64,000 bases of DNA from Shewanella sp. GD04112 (GCF_029835735.1 NZ_JAOEAL010000001.1:2480001-2544000), one strand, 5' to 3'; numbered from the stretch's first letter, positions 8,501-16,619 are shown. The notes: generated by a model from the letters alone, not told the origin. Numbers and translations: made by a program.

Positions 8501-10091
8501 AACCTCGCTTAACCAAGTGGCGAATCATCTCGCTGACGATTACGAGCAAGCACAAAACGATCTTGCGAAAGAAGATGGAAACGTAAGTTCATTGCGTGAG
8601 AGGCACAAACAGAAACGTGTCATGCTCGATGAGTTGAAGGTTCAGTTGAGAGAAAGCGAAGATAAAGCACGCAAAAACAAAGAGGTACATCTTAAGCTTC
8701 AATCGGAATATTCTGTGTTAGAAGAGCAGGTTGCGGAATCAAAACGTAGTTTGTCAAAGCTGACTTACCCTTATTGCGAAGGACTCGAAAAACAACTTTC
8801 ACTCGATAGCGAAACGATATCTAAACGATTGAGAGCGGCTCAAGAGCAATGTGAATCACTCCAACTTAAGCAAGTATCATTAACCGAACGCCATAACACC
8901 CTACTCAAGCAAGTAGAATCCCTACAGAGTACATCAGTGATTGCAGAAGAGGCGCGTGAAAATGCAAATGGTATAAAGCAAAAGGTGCTGGATGCTCTGC
9001 CTGCCGGAGCCACAAAACATAAGCTAGAGCAAGAAATGGACGTCTATTTTAAACTGATGCATGAAGGTGAGGCCGTCCAATACACTAATGGGATTTACGC
9101 AATATCTGGATTGGTCAATCGCTATGGTTTGAGTCGAGATGATGAGTTCTCCCAAAAAATAAATAGTTTTAATCTAGAGGGAGGGACCACCCTGCCTAGT
9201 CTTTGCCAGCTGCATAGTGACGCTATTTCTTTGTTTCGTCGGCAAGCCCGAGGGGACATTATTCGTAGTTCCGAGCCGACAGAGATGCTTACACAATTGG
9301 ATAGTGCGTGTAGTCTCGCTAGGAGAACACTTGAAAGCGCCGAAGAGCAGTTTCTCACAGATAGAAATGAACTAGGAAATGCCATTGCCCGTCGTGTACA
9401 GGATGAGCAGAAAGCCATAAGAAGGCTAAGTGCTGAAATGATAGGAATAAGCTTTGGGCAAGTTGCGGCTATTCGTCTAGTACCTAAAAGCGTCCCTCAT
9501 TTCGAAGCTACTTTGAAGGCTTTGAGAGGAAGCGACGATGTCATGGACGATCTCTTCAATAATGCTGAAGATGTAGAAGAAGCGCTCGCAACACTATATC
9601 AAAAAACCACTGGTGGCCGGATCGAGGGAGAAAAGCTGCTTGACCATAAGAACTACATCAATGTGGTAACAGAAATCCAGAGAGTTGGTAGTGAAGAATT
9701 TGAGTTATTGGATGACAAAACACTTTCAACAGGAGAGCGAATTGGCTCTGGATTGGTTGTCTTAATAGCAATTCTAAAAAACTGGGGACGGGTCTCACAT
9801 GAAAAACAACCTTTCTTAATCCCGTTAGTAATGGATGAAGCATCACGTTTGGACTCCGACGCTCAGAGAACGGTGCACCAGTTGGCGGTAAAGACCGGAA
9901 GTCAGATTGTAATTGCCGCACCTGAGTCGCAAGGAAAGATATCAGGTGTTGGCTATCAACTTGTCAGAAGTGCTTCTAAAGCAGGTAACAAAGAGAGCCG
10001 TGTAATCATTAGTGGGATCCGGGATGCTGACAGTTTAGGGATTGATGAAGAAGCATTTATCGATTCGGTTGTGAGTGGGGCGGCGCATTGA
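5538..10091 (+). CDS. jetC: Wadjet JetC / MukB-like SMC ATPase
   Basis: This 1517-residue SMC-type ATPase is close in length to MukB (about 1490). Walker A (GKNGSGKTT) is at residues 45-53, preceded by the MukB-like SLVGVNGVSARTLDL segment. Long coiled coils run over about residues 270-670 and 820-1290, with a hinge-like globular part near 680-755. The C-terminal head has the ABC signature LSTGERIGSG near 1395 and Walker B LVMDEASRLD near 1430, both very like MukB. GGAGG sits 6 nt before the chosen ATG at 5538; the ATG at 5535 is an alternative. It should power DNA loop extrusion on invading circles. Its size and head motifs suggest a MukB-like Wadjet subtype rather than the shorter MksB-like one, an assignment made by eye. 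Confidence 0.88.
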   Translation: MRNYPYIKSLSLVGVNGVSARTLDLVNPHEHQTDRQYGTVVSLLGKNGSGKTTLLGTFMLALLPDIRSVSLGTSDNFTQTQKMQDAEMFERLGNPSLIGLEVVSRAGERALFIVRSERETGSRLKFDTFRVGLFDSLAPLDFLIVRNGNMVTPRTIDGIRDIAAEHGCRLQSFDKIDKYMLALFNDGILPRTFNRSNERYQLGQIFHSAMSGKRDQAIGRDLADFLMTHSRTNIKSVVDVLSGTMRKLRQTRDDLAHNSKDYAFFKELLEKSFTVSAKAWAQAEYNFSRADKEATSCRQDVSECKVSIEKSDQDLTECRSKLDTSVENRTSLEQESEQLKPRLASAVEGEIFYKQGKQASVSLLKKEAQLYESLSLSQLADEGADASRNKVEQANQDILDIQAQLADVQERFILLEKKAGQYRNAKSLLDSVKSWCGDSFELAKLKGMIEEYTAQSKQLALEADQLGNKLNSAENINEIHAKAASLIRRAGDSIDPNVAKNWFISTELRLEEERPLAVSLEQMRNGLSALKRNHRTVNRMLDRFKQAKLPRMPSNESEYQQLTEDRGEALESAKEVKASVDARYEDERHIQEELKIEVSRLKSLRTEWQNYQPAVARLYECFPDTQFTAEMLDGLIKNTQRELRSLRENNSRIESNIFSLKERILSLSNRETGSLETLQRFASDVGGVAVADLYSDIPLEEAGFTEAALGQLMCAIVVNDPSDAARTLLAEYGDNWPLPDVILMTVKNHSPDQLRSGGYDADLFFKDLSQEFVGADLDLNHNENDVPWVVLSEPFGGIRVSGVPTEPVLGKEARDKLIADLQIELNSKQTLFDSNDENISLLQSGLEQANRINVNPSLAFAVEPNVELKKQKLQQQGNKVADLYSQTLQATNRVKTLELQCSLLEQHADSSDLLDVNFDKEIMEAEEQIIRSEKAKKYVDRYGGTFSQIKQQYPKIREDYQSDIDTLKRQHQLAEQDLSNTNNRKRDLTSLNQVANHLADDYEQAQNDLAKEDGNVSSLRERHKQKRVMLDELKVQLRESEDKARKNKEVHLKLQSEYSVLEEQVAESKRSLSKLTYPYCEGLEKQLSLDSETISKRLRAAQEQCESLQLKQVSLTERHNTLLKQVESLQSTSVIAEEARENANGIKQKVLDALPAGATKHKLEQEMDVYFKLMHEGEAVQYTNGIYAISGLVNRYGLSRDDEFSQKINSFNLEGGTTLPSLCQLHSDAISLFRRQARGDIIRSSEPTEMLTQLDSACSLARRTLESAEEQFLTDRNELGNAIARRVQDEQKAIRRLSAEMIGISFGQVAAIRLVPKSVPHFEATLKALRGSDDVMDDLFNNAEDVEEALATLYQKTTGGRIEGEKLLDHKNYINVVTEIQRVGSEEFELLDDKTLSTGERIGSGLVVLIAILKNWGRVSHEKQPFLIPLVMDEASRLDSDAQRTVHQLAVKTGSQIVIAAPESQGKISGVGYQLVRSASKAGNKESRVIISGIRDADSLGIDEEAFIDSVVSGAAH

Positions 10092-11038
10092 TGCATGGAC
10101 TACTGGAGGATGTAAAGTTAACACCTAAGCAGGCACTGGCACTTATTGATAAGCTTATTGAGCGCGGGAAAGTGTTGCCCAACCAGAGAGATAGTTTACT
10201 GATTGAGCGCCTTGAGCAACTTGGCATAGTGAAACGAGTGGGGAGTTACTGGCAGCTGTGTGAGCCCCAACGCATTGAGAGTGTTCGTAACCAAATAACG
10301 CAATATACTTTGCAAAAAAACAGGCCTGGTATCTTACGAAAGATGCCCGTTGTACATCATAAAAGTGCTGCTGCCTGGCGAGGACATAGCAAAAGTGGGC
10401 AAGGCGAGGCTCTTCAGAAAGGTCAACTGATAAGTACAGACGATGTAGTACGGGTCCGCACTCAGAAGACCGGGTTCGTAATATACAGCGATAACGCCAC
10501 GATTGATACTGACTTGGAGACTCTGCAAAGGACTGAAGTCAGCTTACCAGAACGGTTGTACAAAGACGCTCATGCGCCCTGTGTCGCTGGGGTAAAGTTG
10601 GTGTTGACTGTCGAAAACTTGGGCACATTTGTTGACTTCCCCATGGTGGATGGACTCGTATTGGTTTACTCATCAGGGAATAACTTTGCATCATCGGTTT
10701 GTTTTATCAAGCGCTTCTTGGAAGAGGTGACCTGGGCACACTTCCCGGACCTTGATCCCAATGGTCTGATCATATCAACGCAAATGGCAGATACCCTCAA
10801 CAAACCTTGCAATGTTTGGATTCCACCTCATTGGGATAGGGTCCGAGCTCAGCCGCTGGTTTCTGGTAAAGGAAAAAAGGTATGGGGGGAAGCCCCTGCC
10901 TGCCCTGAAATCGCAAGTTTGCAGGAAACAAGCCATTGGGTTGAGCAAGAGGTTCTCGTCTTAGATCAACGAAGCGTCAAAGCCGTCAGTGAGCTTGTTA
11001 GTGAGCCTAAGCTCCGGCTAATAACTCTTCAATACTAA
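10091..11038 (+). CDS. jetD: Wadjet JetD, TOPRIM-type nuclease subunit
   Basis: JetD is the nuclease of Wadjet, related to topoisomerase VI A by its winged-helix and TOPRIM arrangement. The 315-residue protein has an N-terminal helical/winged-helix region (1-75) and a C-terminal TOPRIM-like region with an acidic residue in LTVENLGTFVDFP (Glu near 174) and the DxD motif in HFPDLDPNGL (near 220-222), as expected for metal-dependent cleavage. It starts at the ATG overlapping the jetC TGA by one base, so all four jet genes are translationally coupled. It is somewhat shorter than the JetD proteins I know of (near 380-400), the difference being at the N-terminus. A JetD separates this operon from chromosomal mukBEF. 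Confidence 0.82.
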   Translation: MHGLLEDVKLTPKQALALIDKLIERGKVLPNQRDSLLIERLEQLGIVKRVGSYWQLCEPQRIESVRNQITQYTLQKNRPGILRKMPVVHHKSAAAWRGHSKSGQGEALQKGQLISTDDVVRVRTQKTGFVIYSDNATIDTDLETLQRTEVSLPERLYKDAHAPCVAGVKLVLTVENLGTFVDFPMVDGLVLVYSSGNNFASSVCFIKRFLEEVTWAHFPDLDPNGLIISTQMADTLNKPCNVWIPPHWDRVRAQPLVSGKGKKVWGEAPACPEIASLQETSHWVEQEVLVLDQRSVKAVSELVSEPKLRLITLQY

Positions 11039-11228
11039 AGATTTTACGATTGACAGTTCAGGCGGCAGTTAATCAAACATTGTACTCGGCGAAGCTGATG
11101 TTCGTGCAGTGTGTCGACAATTCCGCTACAGGGAAAGTCTCAATTCATTGCCTGGCGAACAATAGCCTAGCTATGCCCATAAGAAGCAGTTATCTGACTA
11201 GTTTACTTCTTAAGAATAAGGATACTTA
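11039..11228. other. Intergenic gap between jetD and the HNH-like gene
   Basis: No gene or clear terminator is visible. The following gene has its own AAGGA ribosome site, so it may be transcribed from a promoter here or by read-through from the jet operon. Confidence 0.4.
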
Positions 11229-12539
11229 ATGAGTATTGAGAAGTTTAGAAGCGTGGAGGAACTAAAACAGTTCTTCGAAGAAGGAGGTAACCCTTGGTTT
11301 GATGCAGAATTTTCTCCTCAGACTCAGAGTATCGTCGAAGCATTGGATGCAAAAGGAGCCTTTCTCAATAAGTGGTGGGTAAGGACCGCCATGGATTGGA
11401 AGTGTCCCGCCTGTAAAAGGACTAAGCCCCAAATAGCCAAACTAGATAATCGTAGATATGCCTCCTGCAAACTGGAGGAGCATCACGATCACATGAAGGA
11501 TACGGTGCGCACGTTGTTCGAAGAAATATCTTCGAACAGAGAAGTCGTTGTTGCAACTGAGCTAGCTAAGCGGTTTGCAATCAGGACGTCCTTTGCAATT
11601 TCCGCTTACGATAACACGGTGATTTGCGCGGATTGTAATAAAGCAGACGGTATTGCAAAACGGATGGTCAAAACTCACAGTGACTTTTCATACTCTCCAG
11701 CAGAAATTGGGCGATTTGTAAAACCATCAGATAATCGAGAGCATGAAATTGACGCGGATATCGCCAAGGAAATTTGGAACGAGAATCTGGAAACGTTCAA
11801 TAAGCGTATGCAGTTGGCAAAAGTTATAGCGGAGTTGGCTGCCAGCGATTCACATTGGTATCAACCCTCAGAACCAACAGCCAAGCAAGTCAATGATTCT
11901 GCCAATTACAAGTTTAACTTGCGTGGATTAAGAGACCTTCACGATGATCCTGAAAAGCTTCTATACAATACAACGCCTTTCAAGGGAAACCACTCATCAT
12001 GGAGATTGAATCCCAAGCCTTTCACAAGTACGAGACCAACTGATGGACAAATAGCACATTTATCTAACACCAGGGGGCGGTACTGGAACAGGTACGACGA
12101 CAGCTGGCAATGCCCATGTTGTGGTCGTTTAAAGCGGGAATGTCTTAAGCCGTCTAAAAATAACCCTTGGGTGTTTGAAGTAAAGGCCATTCTAGCTCAT
12201 GATTCTGAGCATCAGTCTTTTGCTGAAGAAATTAAGGTGTGCAACGAATGTTTCAATGCTGCAAACCATCTTGGCCAGGAAGCAATAAAAGAAGCCAAAG
12301 AACAAGATGAGACGGTAGATGTATATTTTCCACATAGCTTGATACAACTGGAAGAGTTGAAGTCTGTTATAACGCCGAGATTACACTCCTCACATATCAT
12401 TGATAATGACTTGGCTGAAAACGTGGTTCGCAATGCCATCAGGCGCATTATTGATGAAGACTATAACCAATCCCCAAAGCACAAGATGAAGCTGCAAGAA
12501 CAGTTCAGTACAATGCTTTATGGTGGAAGTTGTGAATAG
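11229..12539 (+). CDS. HNH-like protein with two zinc-binding modules, function unknown
   Basis: The protein has 436 residues. I do not recognise the family as a whole. The first half contains WKCPACKR (about residue 56), then a HHDHM stretch (about 86), then CADCNKADG (about 138). This is the Cys-pair, His-rich, Cys-pair order of HNH/treble-clef nucleases. The second half has a second, looser module: WQCPCCGR (about 295), LAHDSEHQ and CNECFNAANH (about 340). It starts with ATG 9 nt after AAGGA. It is encoded 190 nt downstream of jetD on the same strand within the island, so it may be a further defence nuclease or an accessory gene of the jet locus. Neither has direct support. Confidence 0.5.
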   Translation: MSIEKFRSVEELKQFFEEGGNPWFDAEFSPQTQSIVEALDAKGAFLNKWWVRTAMDWKCPACKRTKPQIAKLDNRRYASCKLEEHHDHMKDTVRTLFEEISSNREVVVATELAKRFAIRTSFAISAYDNTVICADCNKADGIAKRMVKTHSDFSYSPAEIGRFVKPSDNREHEIDADIAKEIWNENLETFNKRMQLAKVIAELAASDSHWYQPSEPTAKQVNDSANYKFNLRGLRDLHDDPEKLLYNTTPFKGNHSSWRLNPKPFTSTRPTDGQIAHLSNTRGRYWNRYDDSWQCPCCGRLKRECLKPSKNNPWVFEVKAILAHDSEHQSFAEEIKVCNECFNAANHLGQEAIKEAKEQDETVDVYFPHSLIQLEELKSVITPRLHSSHIIDNDLAENVVRNAIRRIIDEDYNQSPKHKMKLQEQFSTMLYGGSCE

Positions 12540-12693
12540 TTCAGCCTTCGCTAGACACGAATGCAGCGACTCCACTGTCTAATTTGATCAAATATTGTGA
12601 AGGTCCACTAGAACCGACTTTAAAAAAAATCAGTGATTTATATGGGGATTACTAAAATTGGCCTTCTTTTGAGAATTACATGAGGGGAATGAA

Positions 12694-12855
12694 ATGGATG
12701 TCAATGAAAGTAGATATATTCTTATCCAGAATCACGGTCTTCAAAATACCGATGATGTTTATACATTTTATTACGATGAAACGAATAACATCCGAAAACT
12801 ATATTTGAAAGATTCTGGCCTTAATAGGGACTTTACCTGCACGTTCTTCCCGTAA
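12694..12855 (+). pseudogene. 5' fragment of a gene truncated by an IS3 remnant
   Basis: A frame starts at ATG after a GAGGGG ribosome site and reads MDVNESRYILIQNHGLQN then YTFYYDETNNIRKLYL. The YYDETNN motif resembles the N-terminal acidic motif of DUF3800-type (RNase H-fold) proteins, which are common in defence islands. Coding character ends near 12820 where IS3 sequence begins; the last residues before the stop at 12853 come from the insertion sequence. Only about 42 native residues remain, so it is non-functional. Confidence 0.45.
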
Positions 12856-13059
12856 TTGCTTAACCCATTTGCCCAGAGTTGAATAACCAACTCCCATGGC
12901 TTCGGCTGCTTCTCTATTCGTATAACCTTGGTCAACAACCAGTTGTGCTGTTTCCAGTCTGAATTCAGGGCTAAAATTCGGGCCTTTTTTCTTTGTCATT
13001 TTGTCACCTAACGTTGTTATGCTGCCATCATAGCAGCTCTAATTAGGTGGCCAAATTCA
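12799..13059 (-). pseudogene. IS3-family OrfA fragment
   Basis: On the minus strand from 12999 the frame reads MTKKKGPNFSPEFRLETAQLV with a helix-turn-helix (YTNREAAEAMGVGYSTLGKWV), the hallmark of an IS3-family OrfA. It is cut at about 12820, where the sequence switches to the truncated gene on the other strand. The upstream part to 13059 includes TGAATTTGGCC, probably the insertion sequence's terminal repeat. All of OrfB is missing, so this is a dead remnant left by an adjacent deletion. Confidence 0.65.
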
Positions 13060-13386
13060 CTATGCCACTACACTCATATATTAGAACGTGAGAGCGTGGA
13101 GCGGATCGCTGCTCATCCTGGAAATCCGATTGGCAATATTGTCGAACTCTGGGAAGAACAGGAAATCGGTGTGACTAAAGAAGCAAAGTTATTGAAGGTA
13201 ATTGACCGCTTATTGCCATTCTTACATAACATGACTAGCGAAGGCCAAGCTTGGAGGGATAATGGAATACATAAAGCCCAAGTGTTGAATATGCACCAAT
13301 TTATCGAGAAGGAAAGTCCTGAAATTTTTTCATGGTTTGTTATACAGCTCGAATATGCCGTTGAACAAGGTTGGCTTAAAGCATGA
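13060..13386 (+). pseudogene. 3' fragment of an HD-domain phosphohydrolase
   Basis: The frame is open from the IS3 junction and reads LERESVERIAAHPGN, then ELWEEQEIGVTKEAKLLKVI and DRLLPFLHNM. The order LWEE...T.EAKLLKVIDRL.P.L.N, followed by a C-terminal GWLKA, matches the C-terminal half of YfbR/HDDC2-like HD-domain hydrolases that act on nucleotides. The metal-binding HD half is missing, cut off at the IS3 end at 13059. A GTG at 13096 could start a short product, but it would lack the active site. Confidence 0.55.
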
Positions 13387-13594
13387 TCTTTCATTGGTTG
13401 TTTCTTGTCTATCCAGACTAGGCCCGTAACTTGTCGATGCCCCATTCAAAGTTATCAACACGACTTGAGATGAGCATCACTAGCCTAATGTTGACCCAAA
13501 CTAAGTAATGCGACAAAGTCCCCCTGTGTCAGGATTGTTGTCACCCCTAAATAATCATTATGTTTAAAGACAGGGTGCGGCAAAAGAGAACGAT

Positions 13595-14095
13595 ATGGCT
13601 CGGTATTCACCAGAACGTAAAGAAGCGATCCTTAAAAAATTATTACCTCCTCACAACTTAACGGTCGCAGAGGTCGCTCGGGAAGAAGGCATCGCGGTGC
13701 AAACCTTGTATCATTGGCGAGATATTGCCAGAAAAGAAGGTCGCCCCGTGCCAGGTAAAACATTAACAGCCGATGATTGGTCGGCTGAAGCAAAACTTGC
13801 CGTGATTATTGAAACAGCGCCGCTGTCGGAAGCGGAGATAAACCAGTATTGCCGTGAAAAGGGCTTGTTCCGCGAGCAAGTACAGCAGTGGAAACAGGAT
13901 TGTTTAGCTGGTTTTCAAACCTCAGAAGTACAAACTAAAACCATTAAACAGCAGGCTAAGGCTGACAAAGCCGAAATCAAATCGCTGCAACGGGAATTGC
14001 GCTATAAGGAGAAAGCGCTGGCTGAAGCTGCTGCGTTACTGGTGCTCAGAAAAAAGCTCAATGCGCTCTGGGGGGACGACAGCGAGGAGAGCTAA
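13595..14095 (+). CDS. IS3-family transposase OrfA
   Basis: The 166-residue protein has two helix-turn-helix-like units: SPERKEAILKKLL with VAEVAREEGIAVQTLYHWR near residues 20-45, and SEAEINQYCREKGLFREQVQQW near 80-105. A charged coiled coil (KSLQRELRYKEKALAEAAALL) follows and mediates multimerisation. It provides DNA recognition for the insertion sequence. A slippery heptamer A AAA AAG at 14050-14056, in the right phase, should allow -1 frameshifting into orfB to give the OrfAB transposase. The -1 frame is open from there into orfB. Confidence 0.85.
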   Translation: MARYSPERKEAILKKLLPPHNLTVAEVAREEGIAVQTLYHWRDIARKEGRPVPGKTLTADDWSAEAKLAVIIETAPLSEAEINQYCREKGLFREQVQQWKQDCLAGFQTSEVQTKTIKQQAKADKAEIKSLQRELRYKEKALAEAAALLVLRKKLNALWGDDSEES

Positions 14096-14100
14096 CCCCC

Positions 14101-15150
14101 TTGCCTGAGCGCATAGCATTGATTGCCTTAATCCAAGAGGCCTATACCAATGGTGCTCGCCTTTATAAGGCTTGTGCTGAAACGGGCCTCAGTAAGCGTA
14201 CCTATCGACGTTGGTATCGAGAAGGTCAAGTGCAAGCTGATTTAAGGCCAACAGCAGCTCGACCAGAGCCAGCAAATAAACTCGAAGAACATGAGCGACA
14301 ACAGATATTAAGTGTGTGCAATCAAGCGGAGTACGCCAGCTTACCCCCGTCGCAAATTGTGCCAACATTATTAGATAACGGGATTTATATCGCCTCGGAA
14401 TCCAGCTTCTACAGAGTGTTAAATGCTCATGGTCAACTTAACCATCGTGGCCGCACTCAGGCTGCGGTCAATCGAAGCAAACCGTTGAGTTATCGGGCAG
14501 ATGGGCCGAATCAAGTGTGGTCATGGGACATCACTTATTTAGCCTCAATCGTCAAAGGCCAGTTCTACTATTTGTACCTGTTTGAAGATATTTACAGTAG
14601 AAAAATAGTGGGTTACGAAGTTCATGAGCAAGAAAGTGGGGAATATGCCGCTGCGCTAATCCAACGCTGTCTGTTACGCGAGCAATGCTTTAACACGCCA
14701 TTAGTGCTGCATTCTGATAATGGGGCGCCGATGAAGTCACTGACCATGAAAGCCAAGCTGGAAGAGCTTGGTATTACGGCATCATTAAGTCGGCCGCGGG
14801 TGAGTAATGACAACCCCTTTTCAGAGTCGTTATTTAAAACGTTGAAATACCGCCCACAGTGGCCGGCATCAGGTTTTAGCTGCTTAGCAACAGCAAGAGA
14901 ATGGGTGGAAAAGTTTGTAACCTGGTACAACGATGAGCATAAACACAGCCAGCTAAATTTTGTCTCACCAGGGCAACGTCATGCACTGCAAGATGGCGCT
15001 ATTTTAGCGAAGCGCAAGAAAGTGCTTGAGGCGGCGAAGGAAAGAAAACCGATGCGTTGGTCTACAGAGATCAGAAATTGTGAAGCGGTTGGCGCTGTAA
15101 CACTCAACCCAGATAAGGCACCAGAAGAAGGCGTAATAAATGCAGCTTAA
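14101..15150 (+). CDS. IS3-family transposase OrfB (DDE catalytic part)
   Basis: The 349-residue frame lies in the -1 frame relative to orfA; as a separate frame it would begin with TTG, so the natural product is probably the OrfAB fusion made by frameshifting at 14050-14056. The rve/integrase core is complete. The first Asp is in VWSWDITYL, the second Asp in LVLHSDNGAPM, and the Glu in NDNPFSESLFKTLKY. A helix-turn-helix region precedes the core (ARLYKACAETGLSKRTYRRWY). All three catalytic residues are present, so the element is probably active. Confidence 0.87.
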   Translation: MPERIALIALIQEAYTNGARLYKACAETGLSKRTYRRWYREGQVQADLRPTAARPEPANKLEEHERQQILSVCNQAEYASLPPSQIVPTLLDNGIYIASESSFYRVLNAHGQLNHRGRTQAAVNRSKPLSYRADGPNQVWSWDITYLASIVKGQFYYLYLFEDIYSRKIVGYEVHEQESGEYAAALIQRCLLREQCFNTPLVLHSDNGAPMKSLTMKAKLEELGITASLSRPRVSNDNPFSESLFKTLKYRPQWPASGFSCLATAREWVEKFVTWYNDEHKHSQLNFVSPGQRHALQDGAILAKRKKVLEAAKERKPMRWSTEIRNCEAVGAVTLNPDKAPEEGVINAA

Positions 15151-15293
15151 TATTTAAACAAAGAGTGACAACTATCTTGAAAAACACCGAAGTCGCCGAC
15201 TCTAACTATGGCGATTCTGCGCCGCTTACTACTAATAATCATTAAGTTAATTATTCTTAAATATCTGAAAGGAAGCACCTATGATAGGCATTA

Positions 15294-15635
15294 TTGCCGA
15301 TTGTCTTGGTTTACCTGGGCGTCCTACTCTTTTTAAGCCAGATTCTGCTATGGAAAATGCCTGCTGGGGGCAAGAAAACAATGGTTTCTCTGCTGCTGTT
15401 GCCGCTGCTGGCAGGCCTAAGCTTTATTGATGAAATATGGGCCAGGCACCAGTTTCAGGCCTTATGCGCAGAAGATAATTTACTAAGCTACCAGGCGGAT
15501 AAGGTCAGGGGGCAAGCGGTCAGCACCAAAGCGCTGATCCGGAACAATATCAGCGCAGCCGTGCCTATCGTTGAGCATACCCGGTACTGGTTTGTAGCTG
15601 GCACTGATGACATCGTGATCACCAGCAAAAGTTAG
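15294..15635 (+). CDS. Small membrane protein, probably frameshifted at its start and cut at its end
   Basis: The frame encodes two hydrophobic segments (PIVLVYLGVLLFLSQILLW and VSLLLLPLLAGLSFI) followed by a soluble tail. The best start signal is ATG at 15281 behind AAAGGAAG, but it is in another frame. Removing one base between 15281 and 15294 would join them, so a one-base insertion is likely; otherwise the weak TTG at 15294 must be used. The stop is a TAG at 15633, and coding sequence continues in the same frame beyond it with a nuclease domain. I do not recognise the family. It may be a damaged cargo gene. Confidence 0.45.
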   Translation: MPIVLVYLGVLLFLSQILLWKMPAGGKKTMVSLLLLPLLAGLSFIDEIWARHQFQALCAEDNLLSYQADKVRGQAVSTKALIRNNISAAVPIVEHTRYWFVAGTDDIVITSKS

Positions 15636-16547
15636 TTAGAAAATGGAAATTTATCTCCTCAAGATGCTGAGAAGCAATTAAGCGACATCTTAGTTCCGTT
15701 ATTAAATGAAGATGGGTATAACATTGTTCAGACTCCTTTTCGCGGTGACATTGGAGTAGATTTTATTGCTGAGAAGCAACTTTCCACTAACCTAGAGCAA
15801 GTGGGAATCGAATATAAGCACTATAAATCTGCTGTAGGTGTCGATGCTGTTCGCCGGTTACTGGGAACAACATTTACTCACAACTTTGACCGTTTAATTT
15901 TAGTAACCAAATCTCGTTTTACTAAAGCTGCCCTTGAGCTTGCGAATTCGGCTTTACCAGTCAAGCTTGAACTAATTGACTTAGATGCTCTAAGAGCGTG
16001 GGTGCAGAGAGCAGAAAAAACTGAAGACTATGACTTCGAACTAGTAAATATTATTCGTTCCAATATTAGCGAGCGGTTAGCAGTGCTAATAGCTAAAAAT
16101 CCGCGATATCTAATGGATATTGAATGGAGAGAGCTTGAGTATGTTATTCAAACCGTTTTTGAAGAGCTAGGGTTCAGCGCAGAACTTACCCCAGGAAGCA
16201 AAGATGGCGGTAAAGATTTAGTGCTTACCTGTAGGATTTCTGGGCAAGATCATACATATTACGTAGAGCTGAAGCACTGGAGATCCCAACAAAAAGTAGG
16301 TGGACAAGCTGCTAGAGGTTTCCTGAAAGTGATTGTTAATGAAGAAGTGAATGGTGGGTTATTTCTTTCTTCATATGGTTATTGTGAGAATGCGTTTGAA
16401 ATGTTGACTGAAATTGACAGAAAACATTTAAAGTTCGGCGATCAGAAAAAAATCGTTACATTATGTACACAATACGTTAAGTCTAAATCTGGTATTTGGT
16501 CTCCTACTAGCGGTTTATCGGAAGTATTGTTTGAACAAACTATATAA
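15636..16547 (+). pseudogene. Double Mrr-like PD-(D/E)XK nuclease lacking its start
   Basis: From the codon after the TAG at 15633 the frame is open for 303 residues and contains two restriction-endonuclease-fold repeats. The first has GDIGVDFIAEKQ followed by VGIEYKHYKS (D...ExK). The second has GSKDGGKDLVLT followed by YYVELKHW (D...ExK). This is the Mrr_cat signature, a DNA-cleaving fold. No ATG, GTG or TTG occurs in the first 55 codons. The first possible start is GTG at 15801, inside the first active site between the D and the ExK, so a product from there keeps only the second domain intact. The missing N-terminus was probably lost by the event that fused it to the upstream membrane gene. 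Confidence 0.6.
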
Positions 16548-16551
16548 ATTC

Positions 16552-16619
16552 GCCTAACAAGGCGCTCAAGAATGACAAAAAACGCTTGGCGTTTTTTGCA
16601 TCTTAGCTTTGCGTTAACC
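16552..16619 (+). other. Integron attC-like recombination site
   Basis: GCCTAAC at the left edge, then GGCGCTCAAGAATGAC, then the inverted pair AAAAAACGC/GCGTTTTTT, then GCGTTAACCC at the right. The left half closely follows the consensus of Vibrio- and Shewanella-type cassette attC sites (RYYYAAC and a CAAGA box). The right box GTTAACC deviates from GTTRRRY at one base. It sits 5 bp after the nuclease frame, where attC sits in a gene cassette. Confidence 0.5.

Larger units (their letters stand above)
13525..15187 (+). mobile_element. Apparently intact IS3-family insertion sequence
   Basis: It holds orfA and orfB in the expected -1 relation. Imperfect inverted ends share TCAGGATTGTTGTCAC (left, from about 13529) and TCAAGATAGTTGTCAC (right, reverse complement ending near 15182). 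Exact tips and target duplication could not be fixed by eye, so the boundaries may be off by a few bases. Confidence 0.65.
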
